A DNA stretch of 22,859 nucleotides from Fimenecus sp963624605 (GTDB taxonomy: Bacteria > Bacillota > Clostridia > Oscillospirales > Acutalibacteraceae): contig CAVFQD010000029.1 of NCBI GenBank assembly GCA_963624605.1, positions 1 to 22,859 on the forward strand, in the 5' to 3' direction. Positions 14,741-22,740 of this stretch are shown one piece after another. Every line of letters starts with the position of its first letter. Positions within the stretch are counted from its first letter, which is position 1. The notes beneath the pieces were generated by a model. The model ran no database searches. It had not been told where the DNA came from and saw only the letters and a list, made by a program, of their open reading frames with translations. The translations under genes and the position numbers were made by a program.

Positions 14741-15907
14741 ATGACAGAACTTCTTATTAAGCTTTTTGTCGGAGACGGCAAAAGCGTCAAGGACCCGAAG
14801 GTGAGAAGCGCATACGGTAAATTAAGCGGTGCGGTCGGTATTGCGGTAAACCTTATTTTGAGTGCCGCAAAATTCCTTGTGGGGCTTCTCACGGGCAGCA
14901 TCACCGTTACCGCAGACGCTGTAAACAACTTATCCGACGCAGGCTCTTCGATAATCACTCTTTTCGGCTTTAAGCTTTCGGAAAAGCCCGCAGACAAGGA
15001 GCACCCTTACGGGCACGGCAGAATTGAATACATATCGGCGCTTACGGTTTCGATTTTCGTTATAATTATGGGCGTTGAGCTTCTCAAAAGCTCGGTTGAA
15101 AAAATCAGAACGCCGGAGACAATTGATTTCAATTACATTGCTGTCGGCGTGCTTGTACTTTCAATATTCGGCAAGCTTTGGCTTGCATTTTTTAATTGGA
15201 AGCTCGGCAAAAAAATCAACTCTACCGCCACTAAGGCAGTTGTAACGGACAGCCTCTCCGACACTGCCTCAACCTTTGTTGCCCTTGTTTCGCTTATAGT
15301 TTCGCACAAAACCGGCTTTAACTGCGACGGCTACTTCGGTGCTGCGGTATCGCTTTTGATACTTTGGTCGGGAATTTCGCTTGTCAAAGAAACGCTCGCT
15401 CCGCTGCTCGGTCAGCCGCCCGAAAAAGAGTTTTACGAGCAGATAAAAAAAGAGATTATGTCATATGACGGCATAGTCGGTGTGCACGACCTTATCATCC
15501 ATGACTACGGTCCGTCAAGGCTTTTTGCCTCCGCACACGCAGAAGTGCCTGCGGATGTCGACATAATGCAAAGCCACGACACCATCGACTTAATCGAGCA
15601 TGAAATCAAGAAAAAATACGGTATGCTCATTTCAATTCACCTTGACCCTATAGTCGTAAACGACGAGAGAATCAACGAGCTTCACGAGCTGACTGAAAAA
15701 GCGGTCAAAGAGATAAATCCCGAATTTTCAATTCACGACTTCCGTGTTGTCGACGGCACAACACACACAAATTTAATCTTTGATGTTGTCGTTACATATG
15801 ACGAAAAACGCTCACCGTCGGAAATAACAAGCCTGATAAGCGAAAAATTAAACAAAATAGACGAAAGATTTTTCTGTGTTATCACTGTTGATTATTCATT
15901 TGACTGA
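14741..15907 (+). CDS. Cation diffusion facilitator (CDF) metal exporter, probably Mn-type
   Basis: The start is the ATG at 14741 with AGGG 7 bases upstream; a longer frame reaching into the TetR gene has no ribosome site. The protein has 388 residues: six membrane helices in about 1-230, then a long cytoplasmic part. HPYGHGRIEY (88-97) is the CDF signature. The intramembrane site has Asn62/Asp66 in helix 2 (NNLSD) and Asp170/Asp174 in helix 5 (DSLSD). As I recall, this N-D-D-D set is that of the manganese exporter MntE, while zinc exporters use His. The C-terminal ~160 residues look like two successive ZT-dimer-like domains, longer than the usual single one. It likely exports divalent metal in exchange for protons, and forms an operon with the TetR gene. 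Confidence 0.9.
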   Translation: MTELLIKLFVGDGKSVKDPKVRSAYGKLSGAVGIAVNLILSAAKFLVGLLTGSITVTADAVNNLSDAGSSIITLFGFKLSEKPADKEHPYGHGRIEYISALTVSIFVIIMGVELLKSSVEKIRTPETIDFNYIAVGVLVLSIFGKLWLAFFNWKLGKKINSTATKAVVTDSLSDTASTFVALVSLIVSHKTGFNCDGYFGAAVSLLILWSGISLVKETLAPLLGQPPEKEFYEQIKKEIMSYDGIVGVHDLIIHDYGPSRLFASAHAEVPADVDIMQSHDTIDLIEHEIKKKYGMLISIHLDPIVVNDERINELHELTEKAVKEINPEFSIHDFRVVDGTTHTNLIFDVVVTYDEKRSPSEITSLISEKLNKIDERFFCVITVDYSFD

Positions 15908-16000
15908 AATTAAAAAAATACTAAAAAACCCTTTTATATTTTGTCGAAATATAGTAAAATATATTCGTTAAAAATTGCCGCATTGCAGGAGGAAAATAAA

Positions 16001-17179
16001 ATGCCCGATTACACAGAAGAATTTACTAACATTCCCTACGGTCCTTTAGGCATCATCGCTTTGCCGGGATGTGAGGAGCTTGCAGAAAAAATCGACCGTT
16101 ACATTGTCAAGTGGCGTGCGCAGAAGCAGTCCGAGCACAAGCACAGCATCGCATTCGCAGGCTATGAAAAGGACACTTACCTTATTAACGCTTCATTCCC
16201 CCGTTTCGGAACAGGTGAAGGCAAGGGTACGCTCTTTGAGTCTGTCAGAGGCTACGATATTTTCATTGTTGCCGATGTGTTCAATTACGGTCTTACCTAT
16301 AAAATCTACGGTCAGGATGTACCTATGAGTCCCGACGAGCACTATGCAAACCTTAAAAGGGCAATTTCCGCTATCGGCGGCAAGGCTCACAGAATTACCG
16401 TTATTATGCCCATGCTTTACGAGGGCAGACAGCACAAGCGTTCAACAAGAGAGTCTCTTGACTGCGCCCTTGCGCTGCAGGAGCTTTGCAACACAATGGG
16501 CGTTGACAACATCATCACATTTGACGCTCACGACCCGAGAGTTCAGAACGCAATTCCGCTTAAAGGCTTTGAAAATGTTCAGCCTGTTTACCAGATGATT
16601 AAATCGCTTGTAAATCATGTTGACGACCTTCAGCTTGACAACGACCATATGATGGTTATCTCCCCCGACGAGGGCGGTATGGGCAGATGTATTTATTATT
16701 CAACCGTACTCGGTCTTGACCTCGGTATGTTCTACAAGCGCAGAGATTACTCAAAAATCGTAAACGGCAGAAACCCGATAGTTGCTCACGAATTTCTCGG
16801 TGCAAATGTCGAGGGTAAGGACGTTATGATTGTTGACGATATGATTTCCTCGGGCGAGTCAATGCTTGAGGTTGCAACAAAGCTTAAAGAGCTCGGCGCA
16901 AAGAGGATTTTCATTTTCTCGGCATTCGGTCTTTTTTGCGAGGGACTCGACAGATTTGACGAATTTTATGAAAAGGGTCTTATCGACAAGGTGTTCACGA
17001 CAAACCTTGTTTACAGAACTCCCGAGCTGTTAAAGCGCGAATGGTTCTGTGAGGTTGATATGTCAAAGTATGTCGCTTACATCATCGACACCCTCAATCA
17101 CGATATGTCAATCAGCAGCCTTCTTGACCCGGCTGACAGAATTTACGCATTCCTTGAAAAAAGAGGAATAAAGAAATAA
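16001..17179 (+). CDS. prs: Ribose-phosphate pyrophosphokinase-like protein (long form)
   Basis: The ATG at 16001 has a perfect AGGAGG site 8 bases upstream, ruling out the longer reading from 15941. The protein has 392 residues against ~315 for classic Prs. Two phosphoribosyltransferase-fold halves are visible. RQHKRSTRES (143-152) corresponds to the flexible ATP loop, ITFDAHDPR (172-180) to the metal/ATP site region, and VMIVDDMISSGES (275-287) is the PRPP/ribose-5-phosphate binding loop. The expected reaction is ribose 5-phosphate + ATP to PRPP + AMP, feeding nucleotide, His and Trp synthesis. The N-terminal ~100 residues and the C-terminal tail are divergent, so activity is likely but not proven. 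It is a single gene ending in a strong terminator. Confidence 0.85.
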   Translation: MPDYTEEFTNIPYGPLGIIALPGCEELAEKIDRYIVKWRAQKQSEHKHSIAFAGYEKDTYLINASFPRFGTGEGKGTLFESVRGYDIFIVADVFNYGLTYKIYGQDVPMSPDEHYANLKRAISAIGGKAHRITVIMPMLYEGRQHKRSTRESLDCALALQELCNTMGVDNIITFDAHDPRVQNAIPLKGFENVQPVYQMIKSLVNHVDDLQLDNDHMMVISPDEGGMGRCIYYSTVLGLDLGMFYKRRDYSKIVNGRNPIVAHEFLGANVEGKDVMIVDDMISSGESMLEVATKLKELGAKRIFIFSAFGLFCEGLDRFDEFYEKGLIDKVFTTNLVYRTPELLKREWFCEVDMSKYVAYIIDTLNHDMSISSLLDPADRIYAFLEKRGIKK

Positions 17180-17191
17180 TCAGGCAATACA

Positions 17192-17229
17192 AAAACGCCG
17201 ATATGCTCGTTTGAACATATCGGCGTTTT
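17192..17229. terminator. Bidirectional Rho-independent terminator
   Basis: A 14-bp perfect stem (AAAACGCCGATATG with CATATCGGCGTTTT) encloses a 10-base loop. With A-rich sequence on the left and TTTTC-TTTT on the right, it can stop both the prs-like transcript (plus) and the convergent small exporter transcript (minus), whose stop codons are 12 and 13 bases away. Confidence 0.92.
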
Positions 17230-17242
17230 CTTTTACAACCAA

Positions 17243-17731
17243 TTAAAAAATTCCGTAGGTAATAAGCGACATAATCACTCCGGCAACAAAAACACCGAGC
17301 GAGATTATCGGCAAAGCACGCTTGAAATCAATTCCCAAAAGCGCAGCCATAAGCGCTCCCGTCCAACCTCCCGTTCCCGGAAGAGGTATTGCGACAAATA
17401 TCAGCAAGCCCCACGACTTATACCTTAAAATCTTATCCTTGTTTTTTTCGGTTTTTGCTTCAAGCCTGTTAATTATCTTTTCAAAGAACGGATATTTCCG
17501 TAAGATTTCAAAAATCTTTTTGATAAAAAGAAGAATGAACGGAATCGGAAGCATATTTCCGATATAGCATATAGCAAACGCTTTCAGAAAGCTGACTCCG
17601 AGAAGCCTTGCGGCAATCATACCGCCTCTAAGCTCAAGTATGGGCAAAACGGAAACTATAAAAATCGTAAGTTCCGGCGGAATTTTATCCTGAAACAGGT
17701 CAACGAAAAAATGTGCGAGTGTTTCTGCCAT
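17243..17731 (-). CDS. Small multidrug export-family membrane protein (COG2426 type)
   Basis: The true start is 17731 (MAETLAHFFVDL) with AAGGAG just upstream; a frame beginning at 17923 merely runs through the Nudix gene. The protein has 162 residues with about four membrane helices. Family features are PELTIFIVSVLPILELRGGM (pore-like E-LRGG) and the IPLPGTGGWTGALMAALLGI segment. Members are annotated as putative small multidrug export proteins (Sm_multidrug_ex), but the substrate is not established. It lies 10 bases behind the Nudix fusion gene and so is co-transcribed with it. Confidence 0.88.
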   Translation of the reverse strand: MAETLAHFFVDLFQDKIPPELTIFIVSVLPILELRGGMIAARLLGVSFLKAFAICYIGNMLPIPFILLFIKKIFEILRKYPFFEKIINRLEAKTEKNKDKILRYKSWGLLIFVAIPLPGTGGWTGALMAALLGIDFKRALPIISLGVFVAGVIMSLITYGIF

Positions 17732-17741
17732 AAAAATCTCC

Positions 17742-18473
17742 TTATATTTTATTTTTGTCAATATACGACTTTGCCAGCGACAATATATCCTTATCGTTCG
17801 GATAATTGAGCGTTGAAAGTGCGTTCTCATACCCAAGCCAGATATAATCCTCAATCTCCTCGGGTTGAATAACCGTCTGTATGTCCTTGGTTGTTGCAAG
17901 GAAGATAAGCACAGATTTTTCAATCTTTCCTCTTATCGTATATTCGGATTTATGCTTGAAGCCGGGGAAAATGCTTATGTGAATTCCCGTCTCCTCAAGC
18001 ACCTCCCGCCTTGCGGTGTCCTCATCGGTCTCGCCTTTTTCGACATGGCCCTTCGGGAAGCCCCAGTGACAGCTGCGCTTGTTTTTTATAAGCAAAAATC
18101 TGCGTTCGCCGTTTATAAATCTGAAAACGACCGCTCCGCAGGAACGCTCATATAAACATTCTATTGTGTATTCGCCGTCCTTATACATAAACGAAACGGC
18201 TTGCTTTATATCGTTAACGATATATTTCTTACTTTTCGGCGACACGACAACATAAACGCCCTGTTTTTCAGGCAATTTAATTACGGCAACAACTCTGCCC
18301 TCGAAATTACGGACCGGATGCGTCACACCCATTATATAAGCACCCTTAACAGGAGACCTTGGGTCAAGCCCGCTTTCCACACTTCCGTAATTGAGCCTGT
18401 AAACAGTGCCGGTTTTATCGTCGTGAGAGCCCATGGGTATTTCCACCCTCACTCTGACATATTTACCCAGCAT
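17742..18473 (-). CDS. PPase-like domain fused to a Nudix hydrolase
   Basis: The protein has 243 residues; AAGGAG precedes the ATG at 18473. Residues 1-~95 resemble the short inorganic-pyrophosphatase-like domain known in Clostridia (LGKYVRVRVEIPMGS, VYRLNYGSVESG, AYIMGVTHPVRNFEGRVVAV). The acidic DGD/E..D stretch that binds metal in that family is replaced by DPRSPVKGAY, so this half is probably inactive. Residues ~105-240 are a Nudix domain with a complete box at 142-164 (Gly142, Glu148, Arg156, Glu157, Glu160, Glu161, Gly163) after HWGFPKG, the style of diadenosine-tetraphosphate hydrolases. It likely cleaves a nucleoside diphosphate-linked substrate; which one is unknown. It forms an operon with the small export protein. 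Confidence 0.9.
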   Translation of the reverse strand: MLGKYVRVRVEIPMGSHDDKTGTVYRLNYGSVESGLDPRSPVKGAYIMGVTHPVRNFEGRVVAVIKLPEKQGVYVVVSPKSKKYIVNDIKQAVSFMYKDGEYTIECLYERSCGAVVFRFINGERRFLLIKNKRSCHWGFPKGHVEKGETDEDTARREVLEETGIHISIFPGFKHKSEYTIRGKIEKSVLIFLATTKDIQTVIQPEEIEDYIWLGYENALSTLNYPNDKDILSLAKSYIDKNKI

Positions 18474-18502
18474 ACAATGCTCCTTAGAAAAATCTAAAAG
18501 TA

Positions 18503-18531
18503 ATTATACATTGTTTTGGGCTTATGTTCAA
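18503..18531 (-). promoter_or_regulatory. Promoter of the Nudix fusion operon
   Basis: On the minus strand, TTGAAC (18531-18526), a 17-base spacer and TATAAT (18508-18503) are present, about 25 bases upstream of the AAGGAG site and start at 18473. It drives the Nudix fusion and the downstream small export gene. Confidence 0.82.
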
Positions 18532-18591
18532 GATATTTTTGATATTGTGTCGTACCTTTATAAAAATTAACAACTTTTTTGGTAAAATATA

Positions 18592-18620
18592 TTGAGAAAA
18601 GACGCTAAATAAGTTAAAAT
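18592..18620 (+). promoter_or_regulatory. Promoter of the LCP gene
   Basis: TTGAGA (18592-18597), a 17-base spacer and TAAAAT (18615-18620) precede the LCP start by about 35 bases. It diverges from the Nudix promoter. Confidence 0.7.
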
Positions 18621-18655
18621 GTGTAATTGACAAAATATTTACGGGAGATGTGAAA

Positions 18656-20035
18656 ATGAATCCTAAGGATTTTAAGTTTGACGACAACGCTTTTGACGAT
18701 GTTATGAGCTCCTCCGAAGAGGAAAAAAAAGATATAAAAAGCAGTTCCTTTGAGGACGAATTTGAAGATATTTTCAGCGGAAACGATAATAACAGCGATA
18801 CGGTTTACAGAGATTTCACCGATGAGTATTTTTCTGATGAGCCGTCAGTTTCTCAGCCCTCCGCGGCAAGACGCCCGACGGCACCGGTTGAGAAAAAGCC
18901 TTACAGCTACAATTATTCAAAGGCTTCTCAGGAAAAGGCAAGGCGTGTTTCTCAGCAGAGAATACACGATGATGTAATAGAGGAGGATATCTCCTCGGGC
19001 AAGCAGCCCCGTGAAAAAAAGACGAAAAACGGCGGCAAGAAGAAAAAGATATCAGGCGGCAAAATTGCCCTTATCATTATTCTCGTTTTGCTTATTGCGT
19101 TCGGCGGAATTGCGGGTGCAGGCTACGGTTACGCAAAATCGCTCACCAAAAAGGTAAACTATTCTCCGCTTGAAGCGAATGAATATATTTCCTCCTCGGA
19201 CTTGAAGCACGATGACGCGGTACGCAATATTCTTCTTATCGGCGTTGACGCAAGAGAGGGCGAGGATGCGGAAAAGACCCGTTCGGACACTATGATGCTC
19301 CTTTCCATAGACACGAACAACAAGCAGCTGAAGCTCACTTCATTCTTGCGTGACACATACATTGAAATTCCGGGCTACAAATGGAAAAAGCTCAATGCCG
19401 CACAGAGCAGAGGCGGCACGCAGCTGCTTGTGGACACAATTGAATATAACTATAAAATCGATATTGACAACTATATGCTTGTCAACTTTGATATGTTCAC
19501 CACCATCATTGATTCGCTCGGCGGAATAGATGTTGAGGTTACGGAAAAAGAAGCGAAATACATAAACAGCAAGGACCATATGACAAGCACCGAGGCAAGC
19601 GCATTTCCCGAGGATATACAGAGCGGTTCGTCCGTCCATCTTACCGGCGCGCAGGCACTCTGGTATTCAAGAATCCGTTACCTTGACAGTGACTTTATGA
19701 GAACCCAGAGACAGAGGAAGGTAATAACCGCCATAGTTAACAAAGCAAAGTCAAATCCGGCGGATGTTGTCGGTATGCTTGACGACATTATGCCGATGAT
19801 TAAAACCGACCTTTCCTCCGATGAGCTTATGAGCCTCGGAATGAGCGCTCCGAAATACATTTCCTACACTATTGCGCAGCAGCAGATTCCCGCAGACAAA
19901 ACATATAAAAGCGAAAAGAAGAACGGTGAGTCCGTTCTTTCCATAGACCTTGATGAGAACCGTGAAATTCTTTCAAATTTCATCTATAACAAGGCTGAAG
20001 TGACAACGGAAACGACAACCGCAAAGAGCAAGTAA
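18656..20035 (+). CDS. LytR-CpsA-Psr (LCP) family cell-wall glycopolymer ligase
   Basis: The start at 18656 has GGGAG 8 bases upstream; a GTG two codons earlier is less well placed. The protein has 459 residues: a long acidic, low-complexity cytoplasmic N-terminus (1-~118), a basic KKTKNGGKKKK patch, one membrane helix (~137-157), then an extracellular LCP domain. LCP motifs are NILLIGVDAR (191-200), RSDTMMLLSID (209-219), SFLRDTYIEIP (229-239), and a later W-YSRIRYLDSDFMRTQRQR arginine-rich block. The family transfers teichoic acid or capsule-like polymers from lipid carriers to peptidoglycan. The Thr-rich C-terminus (TTETTTAKSK) is disordered. The N-terminal acidic region is unusually long and may be a regulatory or protein-binding segment. 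A single gene with its own promoter. Confidence 0.92.
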   Translation: MNPKDFKFDDNAFDDVMSSSEEEKKDIKSSSFEDEFEDIFSGNDNNSDTVYRDFTDEYFSDEPSVSQPSAARRPTAPVEKKPYSYNYSKASQEKARRVSQQRIHDDVIEEDISSGKQPREKKTKNGGKKKKISGGKIALIIILVLLIAFGGIAGAGYGYAKSLTKKVNYSPLEANEYISSSDLKHDDAVRNILLIGVDAREGEDAEKTRSDTMMLLSIDTNNKQLKLTSFLRDTYIEIPGYKWKKLNAAQSRGGTQLLVDTIEYNYKIDIDNYMLVNFDMFTTIIDSLGGIDVEVTEKEAKYINSKDHMTSTEASAFPEDIQSGSSVHLTGAQALWYSRIRYLDSDFMRTQRQRKVITAIVNKAKSNPADVVGMLDDIMPMIKTDLSSDELMSLGMSAPKYISYTIAQQQIPADKTYKSEKKNGESVLSIDLDENREILSNFIYNKAEVTTETTTAKSK

Positions 20036-20041
20036 AAACCG

Positions 20042-20070
20042 TTGAAAACAGTCGGCTTATATGCTATAAT
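20042..20070 (+). promoter_or_regulatory. Promoter of the GH51 gene cluster
   Basis: TTGAAA (20042-20047), a 17-base spacer and TATAAT (20065-20070) with an extended TGC are located just 7 bases after the LCP stop codon. The transcript would start near 20077, leaving a leader of about 28 bases with an AGGGG ribosome site. No catabolite-type operator was evident. Confidence 0.82.
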
Positions 20071-20104
20071 AAAATAGTTAATCAGCGCTTAGGGGTATTT
20101 CTTT

Positions 20105-21601
20105 ATGAAAAAAGCAAAACTGTCCGTTGTAAACGAGTTCAAGGTCGGCAAAATCGACCCGAGAATATACGGCTCCTTTATCGAGCATCTCGGCAGAGCG
20201 GTTTACGGCGGTATCTATGAGCCGGGTCATCCCACGGCGGATGAGGACGGCTTCCGAAAAGATGTTATCGACGAGGTACGCAAGCTTAATGTACCGATTG
20301 TCCGCTATCCCGGCGGAAACTTTGTTTCCGGATATAATTGGGAGGACGGAGTAGGTCCCGTTGAGCAGAGGCCGAAACGCCTTGAGCTTGCATGGGGCGT
20401 TACCGAGCCCAACAGCTTCGGCACCAACGAATTTATGAAATGGTGTAAGAAAGCCGACACAAGCTGTATGATGGCGGTAAATCTCGGTCTGAGAGGACCT
20501 GAGGAAGCAAGAAATCTTGTTGAATACTGCAACCACAAAAGCGGTTCGTATTACAGCGATTTGAGAATTAAGCACGGCGTTAAAGAGCCGCACAACATAA
20601 AGCTCTGGTGTCTCGGAAACGAGATGGACGGCGACTGGCAGATAGGTCACAAGACCGCATACGAATACGGCAGAACCGCCTCCGAAGCCGCAAAGGTAAT
20701 GAAATGGGTTGACCCCGATATTGAGCTCGTTTTGAGCGGAAGCTCGAACCTCGGTATGAAAACCTTCGGTGATTGGGAGCTTCAGACGCTCGACCTCGCA
20801 TATGACAAGGTCGACTATGTTTCGCTCCACCAATACTATGACAATAAATTGGGCGACACCGACAGCTTCCTTGCCAAGAGTATGGCAATGGACGAGTTTA
20901 TCAGAACTGTCATTTGCATCTGCGACACCGTCAAGGGTAAAAAGCACTCAAGCAAGCAGATAAACCTCTCGTTTGACGAATGGAATGTATGGTATCACTC
21001 AAACAACGATTATGTCGAGAGATGGTCTATGGCGCCTCATCAGCTTGAGGACTATTACAACTTTGAGGACGCACTTCTTGTCGGACTTATGCTTATGACT
21101 CTCTTGAAACACGCAGACAGGGTCAAAATTGCCTGTCTTGCACAGCTTGTAAATGTCATCGCTCCGATTATGACCGAAAACAACGGCGGAATTTTCGAGC
21201 AGACTATTTTCTATCCCTTTATGCATATGTCAAACTATGCAAGGGGTTCGGTTCTTCTTTCAAATGTCACCTGCGACAGGCACGACTCGAAAGAGTTTAC
21301 CGATGTACCCGATATGGACTGTATCGCCACCGTAAACGACGACGAAACGGAGCTTACCGTTTTTGCCGTAAACAGATGTCAAAAAGATGACTACACCCTT
21401 ACTGTTAATATGCTTGATACGGACGGCTTCAAGGCTGTCGAGCACATTGAAATGGCAGGCTTCGGCGCACTTGACGGAAACAATTTTGTCTCCGCTCCCG
21501 TAAAGCCCTCGTCCGCCCCCGTTCCCGAAACGGACGGTAAAAAATGCGATATTCACATCAAGCCGTTCTCCTGGAACGTTATCAGATTCAAGAAAAAATA
21601 A
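20105..21601 (+). CDS. abfA: GH51 alpha-L-arabinofuranosidase, cytoplasmic
   Basis: The protein has 498 residues, the normal length for bacterial intracellular GH51. Family signatures are IYGSFIEHLGRAVYGGIYEP (21-40), NVPIVRYPGGNFVSGYNWED (62-81), and WGVTEPNSFGTNEFM. The acid/base is Glu173 in WCLGNEMDG and the nucleophile Glu292 in LSFDEWNVWY; both are offset by two from Glu175/Glu294 of the Geobacillus enzyme. There is no signal peptide, so it acts on imported arabino-oligosaccharides, releasing L-arabinose. A C-terminal beta domain follows (~370-498). No sugar transporter or arabinose pathway genes are next to it; two unrelated membrane protein genes follow at 32 and 30 bases. Confidence 0.96.
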   Translation: MKKAKLSVVNEFKVGKIDPRIYGSFIEHLGRAVYGGIYEPGHPTADEDGFRKDVIDEVRKLNVPIVRYPGGNFVSGYNWEDGVGPVEQRPKRLELAWGVTEPNSFGTNEFMKWCKKADTSCMMAVNLGLRGPEEARNLVEYCNHKSGSYYSDLRIKHGVKEPHNIKLWCLGNEMDGDWQIGHKTAYEYGRTASEAAKVMKWVDPDIELVLSGSSNLGMKTFGDWELQTLDLAYDKVDYVSLHQYYDNKLGDTDSFLAKSMAMDEFIRTVICICDTVKGKKHSSKQINLSFDEWNVWYHSNNDYVERWSMAPHQLEDYYNFEDALLVGLMLMTLLKHADRVKIACLAQLVNVIAPIMTENNGGIFEQTIFYPFMHMSNYARGSVLLSNVTCDRHDSKEFTDVPDMDCIATVNDDETELTVFAVNRCQKDDYTLTVNMLDTDGFKAVEHIEMAGFGALDGNNFVSAPVKPSSAPVPETDGKKCDIHIKPFSWNVIRFKKK

Positions 21602-21633
21602 TTATACAAATATATTAAAAGGATGGATTCTAT

Positions 21634-22404
21634 ATGGCAAAATGTCCGAACTGCGGAAAGAAGCTGAGATGGTACGATTTCCGTGCGGAATGTAAAAGCT
21701 GCGGAGCCAATATTCCCAACTACAACTGGGAAGCAAGGCTTGAGGATGACGCCGACAACGCCGAGCACGCTTTTGCAAAGCTTCACTACAAGCTCAACAA
21801 TTTCAAAAGCGCAACCGTCGGCAACCCGTTCAGAATTATAAGGCTTGTCGTTACGCTTCTCCCGTTGGTGGGTCTCGTTGTTCCGCTTATAAAAGTAAAC
21901 CTCTCGCTTCCCTTCTATGATGAAGGCGCCTCGGTTTCTTTTCTTACGCTTATTCTCAATTACATAACGAAGCTTGATTTTATGGGCGGCTTCAAGCTTA
22001 TGAGCGCAACGGCACTCGGTCCGACCTTCAAGTTCTTAATGCTCGCAATTATTGCGGCTTTCGCCGCGGTTGTCGCAGGCGTTCTCAACTTCTTTGTTGT
22101 GCTCATCGCCGCAATTTCGCTCAAAGCAGGCTTCAATGTGTTCCTTAACATTGTCGCAACCGCAGGTTGGGTAGCTTCCGGCATACTTCTCTCAATGGCG
22201 GTTACAAACGCAACCTCAAACGGCATCGAGGTTTTCTCGGGGAATGTGCTTTGGTGGGGATATGCCATAGGCATTGCGCTTTTCCTTGCAAATGCGGTAA
22301 TAAGCATTGTCGCAAGCAAGAGCTTCAAAAAGCAGCTTAAGGAACAACCCACAATGGACGAATATATAGAAAACGAATTAAAAGAGCTTCGCACGGAAGC
22401 TTAA
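21634..22404 (+). CDS. Zinc-ribbon multi-pass membrane protein of unknown function
   Basis: The protein has 256 residues with an AAGGATGG site before the ATG. Residues 1-~30 form a zinc ribbon with four cysteines (CPNCGKKL, CKSCGANIPN). Four to five hydrophobic helices follow in about 66-90, 103-112, 130-165, 170-190 and 210-230, and a charged tail ends it. An acidic soluble linker (EARLEDDADNAEHAFAK) joins the ribbon to the membrane part. I do not recognise the family. It lies 32 bases after abfA and 30 bases before the next gene, so a three-gene transcript is likely; the functional link to arabinose use is not evident. Confidence 0.8.
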   Translation: MAKCPNCGKKLRWYDFRAECKSCGANIPNYNWEARLEDDADNAEHAFAKLHYKLNNFKSATVGNPFRIIRLVVTLLPLVGLVVPLIKVNLSLPFYDEGASVSFLTLILNYITKLDFMGGFKLMSATALGPTFKFLMLAIIAAFAAVVAGVLNFFVVLIAAISLKAGFNVFLNIVATAGWVASGILLSMAVTNATSNGIEVFSGNVLWWGYAIGIALFLANAVISIVASKSFKKQLKEQPTMDEYIENELKELRTEA

Positions 22405-22434
22405 AACTTAACATATAAGTCAGGGGGATTTAAT

Positions 22435-22740
22435 ATGAAAAAAAGCATCAAGGTTGTTATGGCAACCACTCTCTCATCCGCACTTGCCTTTGCAAGCGCT
22501 TTGCCGTCGTTCGCGGCAGGCACGGCAAAGCACAATCCGCTTCCGCTCCCCGCAATCCTTGTGCTCGCAATCTGTATAGCAGGCTGGATTGCCGCAGGTC
22601 TTTATCAGACCAAAAAGGCGAACGATGAAGCAGATGAGTCCTTGTTCGAGATGATGAAAACGAATCCCGAACACGCAAAAACACTCATCAAAAAGCCTGA
22701 TCCGGAAGAGAAATCGGCTTTTGAAAAATTCTTTGAATAA
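22435..22740 (+). CDS. Small exported or membrane-anchored protein of unknown function
   Basis: The protein has 101 residues, with a strong ribosome site (CAGGGGGA) before the ATG. The N-terminus looks like a cleavable signal peptide (MKKSIKVVMATTLSSALAFA, then A-SFAAG near residue 28). One further membrane helix follows at about 37-58 (LPAILVLAICIAGWIAAGLY), then a charged, helical tail of ~40 residues rich in Glu and Lys facing the cytoplasm or outside. No family is recognised. It ends the abfA-zinc-ribbon gene row. After it, 22741-22859 holds no gene or clear terminator. Confidence 0.75.
   Translation: MKKSIKVVMATTLSSALAFASALPSFAAGTAKHNPLPLPAILVLAICIAGWIAAGLYQTKKANDEADESLFEMMKTNPEHAKTLIKKPDPEEKSAFEKFFE

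Noticed and set aside
17732..17923. Longer N-terminus for the small export protein
   Set aside because: It would overlap the Nudix gene out of frame; the family start and AAGGAG site are at 17731.
18627..18632. TTGACA as a -35 element for the LCP gene
   Set aside because: It is only 24 bases from the start codon, with no -10 at a workable distance; the promoter at 18592-18620 fits.
20078..20947. 289-codon minus-strand frame
   Set aside because: It is antisense to abfA; frames of this kind arise from the codon bias of the real gene, and its product resembles nothing known to me.
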